From Anatilimnocola floriformis (lineage in GTDB: Bacteria; Planctomycetota; Planctomycetia; Pirellulales; Pirellulaceae), in assembly GCF_024256385.1 (NCBI RefSeq), contig NZ_JAMLFW010000001.1, forward strand, positions 6,190,602-6,254,601: a stretch of DNA of 64,000 nucleotides. The letters run 5' to 3'. A program made the position numbers and the translations under genes. Below the pieces are notes generated by a model. That model was not told where the DNA came from, did no database searches, and worked only from the letters and a program-made list of their open reading frames with translations. Shown in pieces: positions 56,551 to 64,000 of this stretch. The first letter of the stretch is position 1, and every line of letters begins with the position of its first letter.

Positions 56551-57252
56551 TTATTCCTCGCCCGCGGAGTGATCTGCGTGTTGTGCATCGAGCGCGTAAC
56601 CACGGCCTCGATGCGTGTGAATGATCCGCGGGCCCTGAGTTTCCAACTTACGGCGCAGTTCTTTGACGTGCACTTCGAGCGTATTCGACAAACCATCGTA
56701 TTGCTCGCCCCACACGGCATCGAAAATTCGCGTGCGCGAGAGGATTGTCCCCGGATGTCGCAGCAGGAGCGTAAGGAGTTGAAACTCCTTGCCGGTCAGA
56801 TCGAGGAGTTGTCCCTCGCGATATGCTTTCTGTGCGGCGAGATCTACTTTCACGCCGGCATATTCGAGTTCGAGCGGCGTGGCCTGGCTCGGTCGGCGGA
56901 GCAGTGCTCGCACTCGCGCCAGAAGTTCCTCAAAAGCAAACGGCTTGGTGAGGTAGTCGTCGGCGCCAGCATCGAGGCCTTCCACTCGCTGAGCAATCGC
57001 ATCGCGGGCAGAGAGGAAGAGCACCGGCGTGGTTCGATTTTGTTGACGAAACCTCCGCAACAGCGAAATGCCATCTTCGACTGGCAGCCACCAATCGAGC
57101 AACACGAGATCCCACACGCCACTGGCGAGGGCAATGCCGCCGGCTCGGCCGTCGGCAGCGTGTTCGACTTGATAACCCTCCTCGGTCAGACCGCGCACGA
57201 GGAAGTCCGCAATCCGCGGCTCGTCTTCGACAATCAAAATGCGGGCGCTCAT
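56551..57252 (-). CDS. OmpR/PhoB-type response regulator
   Basis: The 233-residue transcription regulator is paired with the adjacent kinase. The receiver domain starts ILIVEDEPRIADFLVRGL; the phospho-Asp is in VWDLVLLDWWLP, with DYLTKPFAFEELL supplying the conserved Lys. The C-terminal winged helix has LTGKEFQLLTLLLRHPG and VHVKELRRKLE. Start ATG 57252 (MSARILIVEDE), not an upstream in-frame one at 57345 that would add 31 residues before the receiver. The pair resembles QseBC/CusRS-type systems; target genes are not evident. Confidence 0.94.
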   Translation of the reverse strand: MSARILIVEDEPRIADFLVRGLTEEGYQVEHAADGRAGGIALASGVWDLVLLDWWLPVEDGISLLRRFRQQNRTTPVLFLSARDAIAQRVEGLDAGADDYLTKPFAFEELLARVRALLRRPSQATPLELEYAGVKVDLAAQKAYREGQLLDLTGKEFQLLTLLLRHPGTILSRTRIFDAVWGEQYDGLSNTLEVHVKELRRKLETQGPRIIHTHRGRGYALDAQHADHSAGEE

Positions 57253-57473
57253 CGTCGGCCGGTTGTAACTTTTGCGGTCCAAGTGCGCTGCAGCCAATAG
57301 CAGCTCTCTTTCCAGCATACGCGGAGAGTTGCAACCAGAACGCAAGCTGAAGCCGATTTTATGTTCGCTTCAGCGTGGTCTCAGGTGCGAGCGCTATCCT
57401 TGCATAAGTCCTCGCCACCGCACCAGCGGCGGTGGTTTACTGGCTTGTGCACTACTCGAAGGGAAGCGGAACC

Positions 57474-57959
57474 ATGACCAACTTGCGATTCAACCTGCTG
57501 CAAACCATGCGTAACCTTTGGTCCCCTGCGGCGATCGCGGCGGCGGACTTGGACGATATTCCCATGACCACCGACGACCCAACCAACAGCGCGCCGCATC
57601 CCGGCGAACGGATCGCGCGCTACTCCACGCTGATCGAACTCAAGCAGTTGCTGCAAAGCTTCCCCGAGCCCGCGCGAACGACCGTGGTGCTGGTGCTTGA
57701 TTCGCAAATGTCCGTGCATCTGCCGACGCTGCTGGTGCGCGACACGTTTGCCTTTCGCCTGATCCTGACTTCCTCATCGGGCTATTTGCTGAGCACGTTG
57801 TCGTCGGTCGATTTGTCGCTGGCAGCCCGAGCTTGGGGCTGGAGTTCGGTGGCCTATGAACGCGGCTTGCCGCAAGCGCTGGCTGCAGCTCGAGAATCGA
57901 CGGCGGCGGACGAACAACTATTGGTGCTCGCGCCGAGTTGGCTGGGACTAAGCATCTAA
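57474..57959 (+). CDS. Hypothetical protein, 161 residues
   Basis: Unrecognised cytosolic protein. Start ATG 57474 (MTNLRFNLLQTMRNLW). The core is HPGERIARYSTLIELKQLLQ and later VLVLDSQMSVHLPTLLVRDT. No catalytic motif or export signal. It is divergent from the response regulator and upstream of the zinc peptidase by about 100 bp; shared control is possible. Confidence 0.6.
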   Translation: MTNLRFNLLQTMRNLWSPAAIAAADLDDIPMTTDDPTNSAPHPGERIARYSTLIELKQLLQSFPEPARTTVVLVLDSQMSVHLPTLLVRDTFAFRLILTSSSGYLLSTLSSVDLSLAARAWGWSSVAYERGLPQALAAARESTAADEQLLVLAPSWLGLSI

Positions 57960-58061
57960 CGGCATGCGAGTTGCTTTTATACCGCCAAGTTCGTGTGCTG
58001 GCCATCATTTTGACAGCCGGCACTCATGCTTCGCAGTTGATTGGAGAAGAAAGCCCAAACC

Positions 58062-58751
58062 ATGTTTGGATTTACGCAATTCGAGTTGTTGCTGTTCACC
58101 TTGCCTGCCATTGGTCTGGCGATGCTCGCGCAGATGTGGGTTAGCTCAGCCTATTCTAAAGGGCTGCAGTTTGGCTCACGGTTGAGCGGTTACCAAGCCG
58201 CACGGTTGATTCTGGATCGCGCGGGTTTGCACGATGTGCAGATTGAGCCGGTCGATGGACATATGACCGATCACTACGACCCGCGCGACAAAGTGCTGCG
58301 GCTCAGTAGCGACGTTTTTCACGGACGCACTTTGACGGCAGTGGGTATCGCTGCGCACGAAGCGGGCCATGCGATTCAGGACGGCGTGGGTTACGTGCCG
58401 CTGATCGTTCGTAACTTTGCCGTTCCCGCGGCGAACTTCGGCAGTGGCGCCGGCGGCATCTTGATGTTGCTGGGCGTGATGCTGAGCTTCAAGCCGTTGC
58501 TCGCGCTCGGCATTGTGGTGTTTAGCGGCGTGGTGTTTTTTCAGCTCATCAACTTGCCGGTCGAGTTCAATGCCAGCACGCGGGCCAAGCGGTTGCTGGT
58601 GTCGGAAGACATCGTGCCGCAGAGCGAAATGGGGCCGGTGAAGAGCGTGCTGAATGCAGCCGCGCTGACGTATGTGGCTGGCACGCTGCAAGCCGTGCTC
58701 ACGCTGGTGTACTACGTGTTGCACTTCACGAGCGACCGTTCGCGGGCGTAG
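58062..58751 (+). CDS. YugP-type membrane zinc metallopeptidase
   Basis: The 229-residue membrane protein of the neutral zinc peptidase YugP family has an N-terminal TM (FELLLFTLPAIGLAMLAQMW), then the zinc motif IAAHEAGHAIQD (HEXXH), two more helices (GGILMLLGVMLSFKPLLALG, VVFSGVVFFQLINLPVEFNA) and a final one. ATG 58062 is preceded by GGAGAAG 12 nt upstream; a TTG at 58041 would start inside this motif. The role is probably membrane protein quality control. Confidence 0.88.
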   Translation: MFGFTQFELLLFTLPAIGLAMLAQMWVSSAYSKGLQFGSRLSGYQAARLILDRAGLHDVQIEPVDGHMTDHYDPRDKVLRLSSDVFHGRTLTAVGIAAHEAGHAIQDGVGYVPLIVRNFAVPAANFGSGAGGILMLLGVMLSFKPLLALGIVVFSGVVFFQLINLPVEFNASTRAKRLLVSEDIVPQSEMGPVKSVLNAAALTYVAGTLQAVLTLVYYVLHFTSDRSRA

Positions 58752-58771
58752 TTGAATCGACAATTTGCTGA

Positions 58772-58813
58772 CCAACCAAAAAAGAGCCCCGGAGTTACTC
58801 ACTCCGGGGCTCT
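58772..58813 (-). terminator. Terminator of the secreted protein gene
   Basis: Perfect 13-bp stem (58783-58795 with 58801-58813; AGAGCCCCGGAGT) and 5-nt loop, followed on the minus strand by TTTTTGGTTGG. It ends transcription from the large secreted-protein gene at 58878-60527. Confidence 0.85.
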
Positions 58814-58843
58814 AACGGTTTCCTGATCAGCGTCGGCTTGCTC

Positions 58844-58864
58844 GTTCGAAGCATGGCTTCGAAC
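58844..58864. repeat. Perfect REP-like hairpin GTTCGAAGC
   Basis: GTTCGAAGC at 58844-58852 pairs with GCTTCGAAC at 58856-58864 around ATG. Read on the minus strand it begins GTAGTTCGAAGCC. It lies just after the stop codon of the secreted protein gene and before its terminator. Confidence 0.65.
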
Positions 58865-58877
58865 TACGCGATCCTGA

Positions 58878-60527
58878 TTAGAGGGCGCCTGGCAGCGCAC
58901 CGCCGAGGGCCTTCACGGCTTCGCCAAGGACCTTGATCACACCTTCGCCGATTTCGAAGCGGCCCGTGCTGCCACGGCCGGTGGCGGTGCTCGACAAGAT
59001 GATCTTGTCGTTGCCAGCCATTTCGAGCGTCGAGGTCAGAGCGGGATAGATCGCGTTGTCGTCGACCGATTGCATGAACTTCAAGATCGGCAGCAGGCCG
59101 ACGTTGATCTGCATCGGCAGAGCGGCTTTGTCAGCCGTCGTGGCCGAAGCATCCATGACCTTCTTGATGAGGCCCTGAGCATTCTTGCCGAAGGCGAGAT
59201 AGGCACTGCCGGGGCTCGTGCCGAGGACGATGTCCATATTGGGACCAAAGAACTCACGCATTTCGCTTTCGCTGGCCGGAATTGGAACCGACAGCGTGTG
59301 GAACTTCACGCCGCCGTGAGTGGCAACGTCGAAGGACACTTTCGGGAACTCCGGTTCGTCCTTGGCGATGTCGACCAGCTTGCGGAAGGCAGCTTCGAAG
59401 GTGGCGCCATCGGCCACATACATACCAGCGACAAAGCTGATGTTCTTCGGTTCGAGAACGAGGGCAGCGCCGCCGTCCATCTTGCCGCTTTCGACGGTCT
59501 TGGTGAGAACGTCCATGAACTGGCCGACGACCATCTTCACCGGGCCACGCTTGTTGGCATCGACGTTGGCGTCGTTATCGATCTGCTTCATCACCTGAGC
59601 CTTCATGGTGTTGAAGAGAGCGACTTGCTGCGTGATGTCTTCTGGGCCGAGCTTGCCCACGAAGTTGGCCGTCACCGAAGCTTCGGGCAGCAGGAAGCCG
59701 CTGAAGCCCGACTTCAGGCCGGTGTTCATCGCAAACTGGCGGGCCAGCGTAGTGCCGTCCTTCGCGAGCAGCGTGACGTCGAGGAAGGTCTTCTTGGCAA
59801 CCGAATCGATCGAGAGGCCAAGCGTGACTTCTTCCATTTCTTCCATGATGCGCGTGATCTGAGCCACGCTGTTCTTGCCGACCTTTTCCATGGCTTCGCG
59901 CTGTTCGGGCGGAGCATTGGCGGCGCCGGCTTCGAACGAACGTTCGAACTGAACCTTGATGGCGTCGACGCCGGCTTGCTTCAGCTCAACCGGCACGTTG
60001 TTGCCGAGAACCTTCACGGCGACGTTGTAATCCTTCGGCAGTTTGCCGAGCAGCGCGGCCGGATCGGCGGGCAAGCCGACGAGGTATTCCTTCTGCTGAG
60101 CGATGAAGACCCAGCCGGCTTGTTCTTTGTAGAAGGCGCTCGCGGCCTTACCGATTTCGAACACGCCGTCACCGGCGTCCTTCGGTTCGCCAAGCTGTTC
60201 CTTGAACGTTTCCAGAATCTGCTGCAGGTTGGTCACCGGCACAAAGATCACCGGCCGCGGTTCGCCACCCGACATCGTCACATAAGCGCCGATCGGCTTC
60301 TTCTTATCAAAGCCGCCCGTGAAGGCATTGCCGAAGAGCATGGCAGTCTTGCCCACGTCTTCATAACCGGCGGCCTTGGTGATGTAACCGACGTCGGTCA
60401 GCGTGTCTTCGATGCTAGCGATCGAGACGACAACCACCGGCTTGACCTCTTGGGCCATCGCCAGAGGCGAAAACAGGACAGCGACACCCGCCATCCATTG
60501 AAACATCGTACGTGTGAGGAGCTTCAC
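58878..60527 (-). CDS. Secreted hypothetical protein, 549 residues
   Basis: Unrecognised exported protein. The start is GTG 60527, with GGGAGA upstream; the frame extends further up to a TTG at 60575 without support. The signal runs KLLTRTMFQWMAGVAVLFSP to AMA. The mature part is rich in beta-strand/helix alternation (VVVVSIASIEDTLTDVGYI, then FGNAFTGGF), has no Cys and no known motif. This layout is common in uncharacterised planctomycete periplasmic proteins. The gene is monocistronic with its own terminator. Confidence 0.78.
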   Translation of the reverse strand: MKLLTRTMFQWMAGVAVLFSPLAMAQEVKPVVVVSIASIEDTLTDVGYITKAAGYEDVGKTAMLFGNAFTGGFDKKKPIGAYVTMSGGEPRPVIFVPVTNLQQILETFKEQLGEPKDAGDGVFEIGKAASAFYKEQAGWVFIAQQKEYLVGLPADPAALLGKLPKDYNVAVKVLGNNVPVELKQAGVDAIKVQFERSFEAGAANAPPEQREAMEKVGKNSVAQITRIMEEMEEVTLGLSIDSVAKKTFLDVTLLAKDGTTLARQFAMNTGLKSGFSGFLLPEASVTANFVGKLGPEDITQQVALFNTMKAQVMKQIDNDANVDANKRGPVKMVVGQFMDVLTKTVESGKMDGGAALVLEPKNISFVAGMYVADGATFEAAFRKLVDIAKDEPEFPKVSFDVATHGGVKFHTLSVPIPASESEMREFFGPNMDIVLGTSPGSAYLAFGKNAQGLIKKVMDASATTADKAALPMQINVGLLPILKFMQSVDDNAIYPALTSTLEMAGNDKIILSSTATGRGSTGRFEIGEGVIKVLGEAVKALGGALPGAL

Positions 60528-60733
60528 GAGAGCATTCTCCCAGGGCTGAACGTGCCCAAACAAGGAAACCAGCAAAGGGGACCAGCAAGTGGCCGAAACA
60601 ACCTCAGCGCACGCAGAATCACCCAGGAATTTTTACGACGCAAGCTATACCCGGCAGTCCAGCCTCGGGTTTTAGCAGGGGAAAAAAGAGGAAACAAGTA
60701 GCGGACGGGGCAGCGTTGCGACCGGCGGGCCAG

Positions 60734-61936
60734 CTAGCTCGCTTCTGCAAAGCGTGGTGGCGGCGGCGTTTGGGGATACACACCGAACCATTCTTCGCTC
60801 AGCTGCGAATCGAAGAACAGCAGCCAGGTGCGGAGCGGCGCTCGTTGTTGCGAAAGGACTTGCCGGATGATCGGCAGGGCTTGCATCACGTTGCCGAGCG
60901 AGAGATCGACGTAGCTGTAGCGGGCGCCACTGCCGCCGCCAATCGTGCCGCCGACGCCCGCTTGCTGCAGCGCGTCATCGAGCGGATCCTCGAGGCCGGC
61001 GCGATGCTCGACTCGCTGCGAGCTGTCGATTTCATCGGCGTCGATCTTCAGATAACAAAAATACTCTTTGTGCCGCGAAAAACAGCGGCTATCGAACAGT
61101 CGGCCGCTCATCACTGCTTCGATCAAATCGACGTAGCACGAAGTGCCGACGATCAGGTCGCTCCGCTCGGGAAAGTCCTCGCCGCCGAGATCGGGCTGTA
61201 GCTTGTAGCTCGACCACTTGCTGTTGTTTTTGTCGACGCGAAAGATGGGATTCGGCGACAACTGATCGAGCATGCTCCGAGCCACGGCCGAAACCGTGTC
61301 AGCCGCTCGTTCCAGCGGCAGCCAGCGATGGCCCGGTTCTTTGGCATCGACCGCGTCGATCGCGCCGATCCAGCCATCGAGCGTCTCTTCGCCGAGCAGC
61401 GTTTCGGTCAGTACAAAGGCCACGCTGCGAGCCTGATCCTCCGACCAGTTTTCCTGCGGAAACGTGAATAGCACGTCGATTTTGCGATTTTTGCCGATGC
61501 GGGCTTCGATCATCCCTTGCGAAAACTCAACGCTGCAACGGCCTTGCACGGCAGCTCGCGCATGAGCGACATCCTCGGGCAAGCGATGCGAATAGAACTC
61601 CCAGCCGGGAATCTGCGGGGCAGCACTCAGCACCTGATTGAGCATCGGCCGTAGCCAATGTTCGGCCTCGGGAGTGATCACCAAGCGATGGCCGCGGAGA
61701 TGCACGTTTTTCGGCAGTCTAGCCGGACCGTATTCCCAGCAGAGACGCGAATCAATCGCGTGCAGGTTATCGTCCATAAAGCGGACGATGTCGAAGTTGC
61801 CGGGCTGCGTAAAAGTCGCCGAGATATTCGGCGCATTCGCTTGAAAGGCTTGCCACCAGCGTTGGCTGGCCGCAGCGACATGTTGCTTCCATTGCTGCTC
61901 GGCGGCGTTGCTAGGATCAGCGAGAATCCACCGCAT
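60734..61936 (-). CDS. Hypothetical protein, 400 residues
   Basis: Unrecognised cytosolic protein starting MRWILADPSNAAEQQWKQHV. It is acidic and Trp-rich (WLRPMLNQVLS, WEFYSHRLPED, WLLFFDSQLSEEWF), with a Gly-rich stretch near residue 330 (GVGGTIGGGSGARYSYVDLS). No family motif seen. Directly upstream, separated by 21 bp, is a mini zinc-ribbon gene on the same strand, so the two likely share a transcript. Confidence 0.7.
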   Translation of the reverse strand: MRWILADPSNAAEQQWKQHVAAASQRWWQAFQANAPNISATFTQPGNFDIVRFMDDNLHAIDSRLCWEYGPARLPKNVHLRGHRLVITPEAEHWLRPMLNQVLSAAPQIPGWEFYSHRLPEDVAHARAAVQGRCSVEFSQGMIEARIGKNRKIDVLFTFPQENWSEDQARSVAFVLTETLLGEETLDGWIGAIDAVDAKEPGHRWLPLERAADTVSAVARSMLDQLSPNPIFRVDKNNSKWSSYKLQPDLGGEDFPERSDLIVGTSCYVDLIEAVMSGRLFDSRCFSRHKEYFCYLKIDADEIDSSQRVEHRAGLEDPLDDALQQAGVGGTIGGGSGARYSYVDLSLGNVMQALPIIRQVLSQQRAPLRTWLLFFDSQLSEEWFGVYPQTPPPPRFAEAS

Positions 61937-61957
61937 GGCAGCACCTGGCCAGCACTA

Positions 61958-62152
61958 TTACCGCGAGTTACCCTTTTTGGCCGCGTTCTTGGCGCGGAAC
62001 TTGATCTTCCGCTTGACCCGCTTCTTCGGCTTCGCGACCGTGCCGTGGCAGCGCTTGCAGCGAGTGACCTGGTTATTGAGCTTGGCCTGGCATTTGGGGC
62101 AGCGGCGTTCGCCAGTTTGGAGCACGAATTTGGTGCGGGGGCGAGTAATCAT
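61958..62152 (-). CDS. Mini zinc-ribbon basic protein, 64 residues
   Basis: Two Cys pairs: CPKCQAKL and CKRCHGTV, giving a four-Cys zinc ribbon in the first half. The second half is very basic (KPKKRVKRKIKFRAKNAAKK). It looks like a small nucleic acid-binding or ribosome-associated factor, though unproven. ATG 62152; it ends 21 bp before the start of the 400-residue protein gene. Confidence 0.7.
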   Translation of the reverse strand: MITRPRTKFVLQTGERRCPKCQAKLNNQVTRCKRCHGTVAKPKKRVKRKIKFRAKNAAKKGNSR

Positions 62153-62250
62153 CGGAATCGTCTCAAAACAAGTGCCAGGTACGCAAGCAATTTATTAAGC
62201 CCCGCACTATACCGGAAGATCCGTTCCAGAGCTAGAGGGTCCGGCGTGAA

Positions 62251-62793
62251 CTATTTGCTCAGTTCAATTGCCTCGATCCCGCCGTTCTTTTTCAGGTCCT
62301 TGTCGAGATGCAGCGTCGCCTTCAACTGCAAATCGGGAAAGCCTTTAACGCTCAGCTGCGGCAGCGAGCAATAACCCGAGCCGGGCTCGTCGACCACGAT
62401 TTTCGTGACCTTGCCATTCTCGACCACCGCGTGAGCCTTGGCTGCCGTAGTCGGCCAGAGCTCGCCCCGCTGCGGCTGATAGCGGTAGTAGTTCGAGACT
62501 TCGTCGAGCCGCTCGTTCGAGACCTTATGCGGGCTCAGCACTTTCAGCAGGGCCGATTTATTGGCCCGTTTCTCGGCTTCACTCGGCGGGCCACCCTTGG
62601 CGGGAGTCACGCCGCTGAAAGCTTCGCGAAAAACCTCGGTTTTAACGCCCAAGCCAGCCGCAATCAAAATGCAGGGCCGGCCGTGATCTTCGCGGCCGAT
62701 TTCGTGACCGCCAGCGATGGTGACGGGAACTTTGCTCGTCCCCGAGTCATTCTGAGCCATGACGCACAGTACGGCAGCTAGGGCCAGGTACAT
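62251..62793 (-). CDS. Exported hypothetical protein, 180 residues
   Basis: Unrecognised protein with signal MYLALAAVLCVMAQ. Start ATG 62793, preceded by GACGGGAAAC; an upstream TTG at 62853 is possible but unlikely. The sequence includes GGHEIGREDHGRPCILIAAG with a Cys, and a Gly-rich DEPGSGYCSLPQLSVKGF near the middle. No known motif. It is separate from neighbours. Confidence 0.7.
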   Translation of the reverse strand: MYLALAAVLCVMAQNDSGTSKVPVTIAGGHEIGREDHGRPCILIAAGLGVKTEVFREAFSGVTPAKGGPPSEAEKRANKSALLKVLSPHKVSNERLDEVSNYYRYQPQRGELWPTTAAKAHAVVENGKVTKIVVDEPGSGYCSLPQLSVKGFPDLQLKATLHLDKDLKKNGGIEAIELSK

Positions 62794-62907
62794 AAGAGGT
62801 TTCCCGTCAGCGAGCGGAGGTTGCGAATTGGTGTTCGCAAGATACCACTTCAACCTGAAGGGAAGGTGAAGTCAGCCGCAGAAGCAGGCTGCCTTAATAA
62901 GCCCAGC

Positions 62908-63060
62908 TTAGCAAGCCGAGGCGTAGGTCTTCACGGCGGCGACGGAGCTGGTTTCACCCCAGCCAAAGCGACGGCTGAATCGGCGGCTGCGGTGCTGGGC
63001 ATACCAACGGCGACGGGCCTGATTCACACTGTGACGTCGTTTTCGTTTTCCGTCTGGCAT
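62908..63060 (-). CDS. Possible small basic protein, 50 residues
   Basis: ATG at 63060 and TAA at 62908. The product is Arg/Lys-rich (MPDGKRKRRHSVNQARRRWY, then SRRFSRRFGWG) and ends VKTYASAC. Composition suggests nucleic acid binding. It is too short to be sure: it could be a chance frame in GC-rich DNA. Confidence 0.4.
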   Translation of the reverse strand: MPDGKRKRRHSVNQARRRWYAQHRSRRFSRRFGWGETSSVAAVKTYASAC

Positions 63061-63568
63061 CGGACCCGCCTCCAGGCCATGGCCTTGTCGCTGCTAGCTT
63101 GCTAGCCGTTTCCCGCGATTCGACCTGCTAAACTCTTCGGCTTCTCACGGTTATGAGCGTTAACTGCTGCGAAAAGTTTCAAAAAGGATCGGTTGTGGGG
63201 ATTCGGCGGCCAAGCCAGAACACAGAAACCACGATCAAACAGTACCAAACCACTCCTGCTAACCAACTTACGAGCATTCCGTTATCCACCTGTGAGAAGT
63301 ATCCATCCTTCTGCCTCGATTCATTGCAGATCGGATGCCTAAGAGAGCGGTCTGGCGCAGGTTCGCCAGCAAGGCGAATCAAGACCCAGACTTCCGGCAG
63401 GTGAAGAGCGAAGAGTTGGATGCGCTTGTGGTTACGCAAGTTCCCTACGCGAACCCGAGCGCAACGGTTTGCGGGCACTCGTAATCAAATTGATTTTTCA
63501 CCCGAATCAATTTGCGACGTCGCTAGCGACCGCCCGACGCAGCCAGCGCAGGGGATTGGGCAGCTGGA

Positions 63569-63690
63569 ATATAACAGGAATATATAACAGGTTATACGAT
63601 TTTTTGTTTCGCCCTAAATCGTTCTGCAGCAATTGGTTGCTGCCATTTGCGGTTGAAAGCCTATAACCTTTTATAACCTCGGTTATAACC
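63569..63690. repeat. TATAACC repeat cluster
   Basis: ATATAACAGG occurs twice (63569-63578 and 63582-63591). TATAACC occurs three times directly (63662, 63672, 63684) and its complement GGTTATA twice (63590, 63681), forming a perfect palindrome GGTTATAACC at 63681-63690. Spacing of about 10-12 bp suggests a protein-binding array. Confidence 0.6.
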
Positions 63691-63900
63691 TTCATTCCTC
63701 CGCCTTCCTCGCTGTGCGGTGGTGGCATTTTCGTGATTCTGCGCGCACCGCTAGCGCCTCGGTCGTTGCCGTTTTTTCAAACGTTCCACCAAATTGAAAA
63801 TGAGCAACCCAAATTTTAGGGCCGCACACTGACAACTTCGGTCAGCCGATTTCCGGGAGGGTTACCGTTCACGCCAATGTCGCTGTCATCGCCTTTTCTC

Positions 63901-63945
63901 TCTCCCCTCGCCCCGTTTCGGGGAGAGGGGTCGGGGGTGAGGGGA
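63901..63945. repeat. CCCTCACCCC palindromic repeat, copy 6 (inverted)
   Basis: TCTCCCCTCGCCCCGTTTCG, then GGGGAGAGGGGTCGGGGGTGAG. It is inverted relative to copy 3 and lacks the GTAC centre. No gene adjoins it inside the window. Confidence 0.7.
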
Positions 63946-64000
63946 TAATGCGCGAGTTGGACTCAATTTTCTGGCGAACTGGTCGGCAATCGATAGTGCG

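Larger units (their letters stand above)
63061..64000. other. Largely gene-free terminal region
   Basis: This 940-bp stretch has one short frame of 49 codons at 63335-63484 (MPKRAVWRRFASKANQDPDF), which may be a fragment of a former gene; it is not called. It holds a TATAACC repeat cluster (63569-63690) and copy 6 of the CCCTCACCCC repeat (63901-63945). Otherwise no feature seen. Confidence 0.5.

Noticed and set aside
63282..63290. TTATCCACC, one mismatch from a DnaA box
   Set aside because: A single degenerate match without a cluster, dnaA or dnaN nearby is expected by chance.
63335..63484. 49-codon frame MPKRAVWRRFASK
   Set aside because: Might be a gene fragment, but no family, ribosome-binding site or context supports it.

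Overview
This window looks like a chromosomal segment of a planctomycete, probably of the Pirellulales/Pirellula type. The evidence is protein family content: paired PSD1-type cytochrome (DUF1549/DUF1553) and DUF1501 genes, a DUF1552/DUF1592 pair, a DUF1559 prepilin-like protein, extracellular proteins with an N-terminal LESRLNMAG-type signature, and a Bacillus-type three-subunit succinate dehydrogenase. The DNA is GC-rich, so long antisense open frames are common; I treated those as shadows. I saw no rRNA, tRNA, CRISPR array or prophage.

Layout. 1-5.7 kb (mostly minus strand): Obg GTPase, ribosomal protein L27, a secreted hypothetical, an HD-like protein next to HisH, two small proteins and a glycine-rich RRM protein. 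6.1-7.4 kb: a mini zinc-ribbon protein and a TIM-barrel sugar isomerase/epimerase. 7.4-12 kb: an accessory island dominated by one lower-GC gene of 1203 codons, predicted to be a nuclease-STAND NTPase of antiphage type, with an apparent one-base frameshift that cuts off about 70 C-terminal residues. 12-16.2 kb: a large secreted CsgG-like/TPR/propeller protein between two copies of an 84-bp repeat, and an unknown protein. 16.4-21.1 kb: three tandem paralogous surface proteins. 21-25.9 kb: a CdiI-like immunity protein, a Gfo/Idh/MocA oxidoreductase, an isopropylmalate/isocitrate dehydrogenase family enzyme, a Lys/Ala-rich histone-like protein and a DUF1559 protein. 26-45.4 kb: three planctomycete cytochrome-type modules (PSD1+DUF1501 twice; DUF1552+DUF1592 once) around the sdhCAB operon and a PQQ-type sugar dehydrogenase fused to a c-type cytochrome module. 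45.5-63 kb: two overlapping COG3541-type nucleotidyltransferases, an aldehyde dehydrogenase, a lipoprotein, a methyltransferase, a MORN-like protein, a cobalamin adenosyltransferase, a TolB-like propeller protein, a complete REP-associated transposase (RAYT) unit, a two-component system, a YugP-type zinc peptidase and several hypotheticals. The last kilobase is almost gene-free.

The strongest non-coding theme is short palindromic repeats. At least ten sequence families of hairpins or paired inverted hairpins (REP/REPIN/MITE-like) sit in intergenic gaps, often starting exactly at or within the stop codon of the gene before. One family is the terminal repeat of the resident RAYT transposase unit (54214-55125). 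All three gaps after sdhC, sdhA and sdhB carry such elements.

Most family assignments rest on motifs read by eye, with no database search. The most novel items are the nuclease-STAND gene with its frameshift, the RAYT unit whose ends supply stop codons to both flanking genes, and the array of repeat families.
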